Shown here: positions 15,226-15,781 of the stretch, in pieces
Position numbering within the stretch: position 1 is the stretch's first letter
How the letters are laid out: each line of letters opens with the position of its first letter
Notes under the pieces: model-generated
The model's input: only the letters and a program-made list of their open reading frames with translations
Told to the model about the DNA's origin: nothing
The model's database searches: none
Translations under genes and position numbers: made by a program
From: Prasinococcaceae sp. CCMP 1430
Lineage: Eukaryota > Prasinodermophyta > Palmophyllophyceae > Prasinococcales > Prasinococcaceae
Assembly: GCA_013416795.1 (NCBI GenBank)
Contig: RQSC01000025.1
Span: forward strand, 36,006 to 51,786
Direction: 5' to 3'
DNA: 15,781 bases

Positions 15226-15781
15226 TCAGCAGTCGTAGAAGCTCTGCGAGTTGGACTCCATGTCCCTCAGAACGAGCTCTTCGACCCTGCGCGCGGTGCC
15301 GTCGCCGCTCTCGGCGGAGTAGTCGAACGCCAGCACGACCTCCTCCCCCGTGGCGGGATCCTCGTAGAGCAGCTCGTCGACGGGCAGCATGAGCCTGCTT
15401 GTGGAGCTCACTATGCAGCCGCGCCACGCGCGCGCGTCGGCGAGCAGCGGGGCGTCCAGCCGCACCGCGATGCCCTCCCTCGCGCACGCGCGGAGCGCCA
15501 CGTCGCGCACTGTGCCGCTGAGCACGCCCTCACCCGCCGTGGCGACGGCGCCGTCGGCCTCCACCGCGTAGAAGTTCGAGCTAAGGCCTTCCATGAGGCG
15601 CCCGTCCGCATCGACCAGCACGACCTCGTTGGCGCCCGCGGCCTTGCCAGCGCCCGCGAGTCCCGCGCGCTCGCCCACCCACGCCGAGTCCTTGGCGGCC
15701 GCATTTGCGCGCGGCGCGCCACGCACGAGCGCGCGCACGGGGTGCGCCGGGCGAGGCGGCAGCGGCGCGGCGTGAGCGCGC
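15226..15781 (-). CDS. Class IV PLP-dependent aminotransferase, N-terminal part beyond the window
   Basis: Partial: the frame runs off the right edge. The C-terminal half of the fold is visible, with VRGAPRANAAAKDSAWVGER, then EVVLVDADGRLMEGLSSNF, GEGVLSGTVRDVALRACA, and VSSTSRLMLPVDELL. The EG-x-SSNF and SGTVRD segments bind the PLP ring and phosphate in this family (branched-chain aminotransferase, D-amino acid transaminase, aminodeoxychorismate lyase). The AKDSxWVxxR segment resembles the plant D-amino-acid-transaminase-like branch more than BCAT. The catalytic lysine would lie upstream, outside the window. The substrate cannot be assigned. In-frame GTG at 15738 is internal, not a start. 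Confidence 0.82.
   Translation of the reverse strand, partial: RAHAAPLPPRPAHPVRALVRGAPRANAAAKDSAWVGERAGLAGAGKAAGANEVVLVDADGRLMEGLSSNFYAVEADGAVATAGEGVLSGTVRDVALRACAREGIAVRLDAPLLADARAWRGCIVSSTSRLMLPVDELLYEDPATGEEVVLAFDYSAESGDGTARRVEELVLRDMESNSQSFYDC

Noticed and set aside
1-15781. PHR1 binding sites (GNATATNC) near the MYB-CC gene or its neighbours
   Set aside because: I checked the ATAT words; none matches at both flanks (for example near 4046 and 9290).
2765-15781. A functional gene cluster or novel defence system
   Set aside because: Genes are on alternating strands, of unrelated pathways, intron-containing and without mobile-element or toxin features. Nothing supports a co-transcribed system.

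Overview
The window looks like nuclear DNA of a compact, GC-rich photosynthetic eukaryote, most likely a green microalga (chlorophyte or prasinophyte type). The reasons are spliceosomal introns of 112-164 bases, a plant-type GARP/MYB-CC transcription factor, a Calvin-cycle sedoheptulose-bisphosphatase, a plant-like diaminopimelate epimerase, a plant-type NADK3-like kinase and a plant-type glyoxylate/succinic semialdehyde reductase. Two genes also have the green-algal polyadenylation word TGTAA 30-40 bases after the stop. The species cannot be named from sequence alone. I see no RNA genes, CRISPR arrays, insertion sequences or viral genes.

Layout: MYB-CC factor (+, 224-1987); an approximately 780-base gap; dapF (+, two visible exons, to 3947); EF-hand protein (-, two exons, 4084-4811); SBPase (+, to 6421); a putative thylakoid-lumen coiled-coil protein (-, two exons, 6566-7409); a single-pass membrane protein with a probable beta-propeller ectodomain (+, 7723-9156); a VanY-type M15B peptidase (-, two exons, 9488-11013); an NADK3-like NAD(H) kinase (+, 11819-12979); a GLYR1-like reductase (-, three exons, 13070-14212); a dual-specificity phosphatase (+, two exons, to 15184); and a class IV aminotransferase cut by the right edge (-, 15226 onward). 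From dapF on, ten genes alternate strand without exception, so every 3' end is convergent with a neighbour and every 5' end sits in a divergent intergenic region.

Functionally this is a stretch of unrelated housekeeping and regulatory genes, not an operon. Several products are probably plastid-directed: DapF (lysine), SBPase (carbon fixation), the lumen protein and perhaps the EF-hand protein. NADK3-like and GLYR1-like enzymes belong to NADP(H) supply and aldehyde detoxification. The most notable points are an SBPase lacking the classical thioredoxin cysteine pair, a signal-peptide-bearing D-Ala-D-Ala-carboxypeptidase-like protein in a eukaryote, a likely GC-AG intron, six supported introns all in phase 0, and several genes with no in-frame ATG. 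The last point implies unrecognised short first exons, non-AUG starts or assembly indels.
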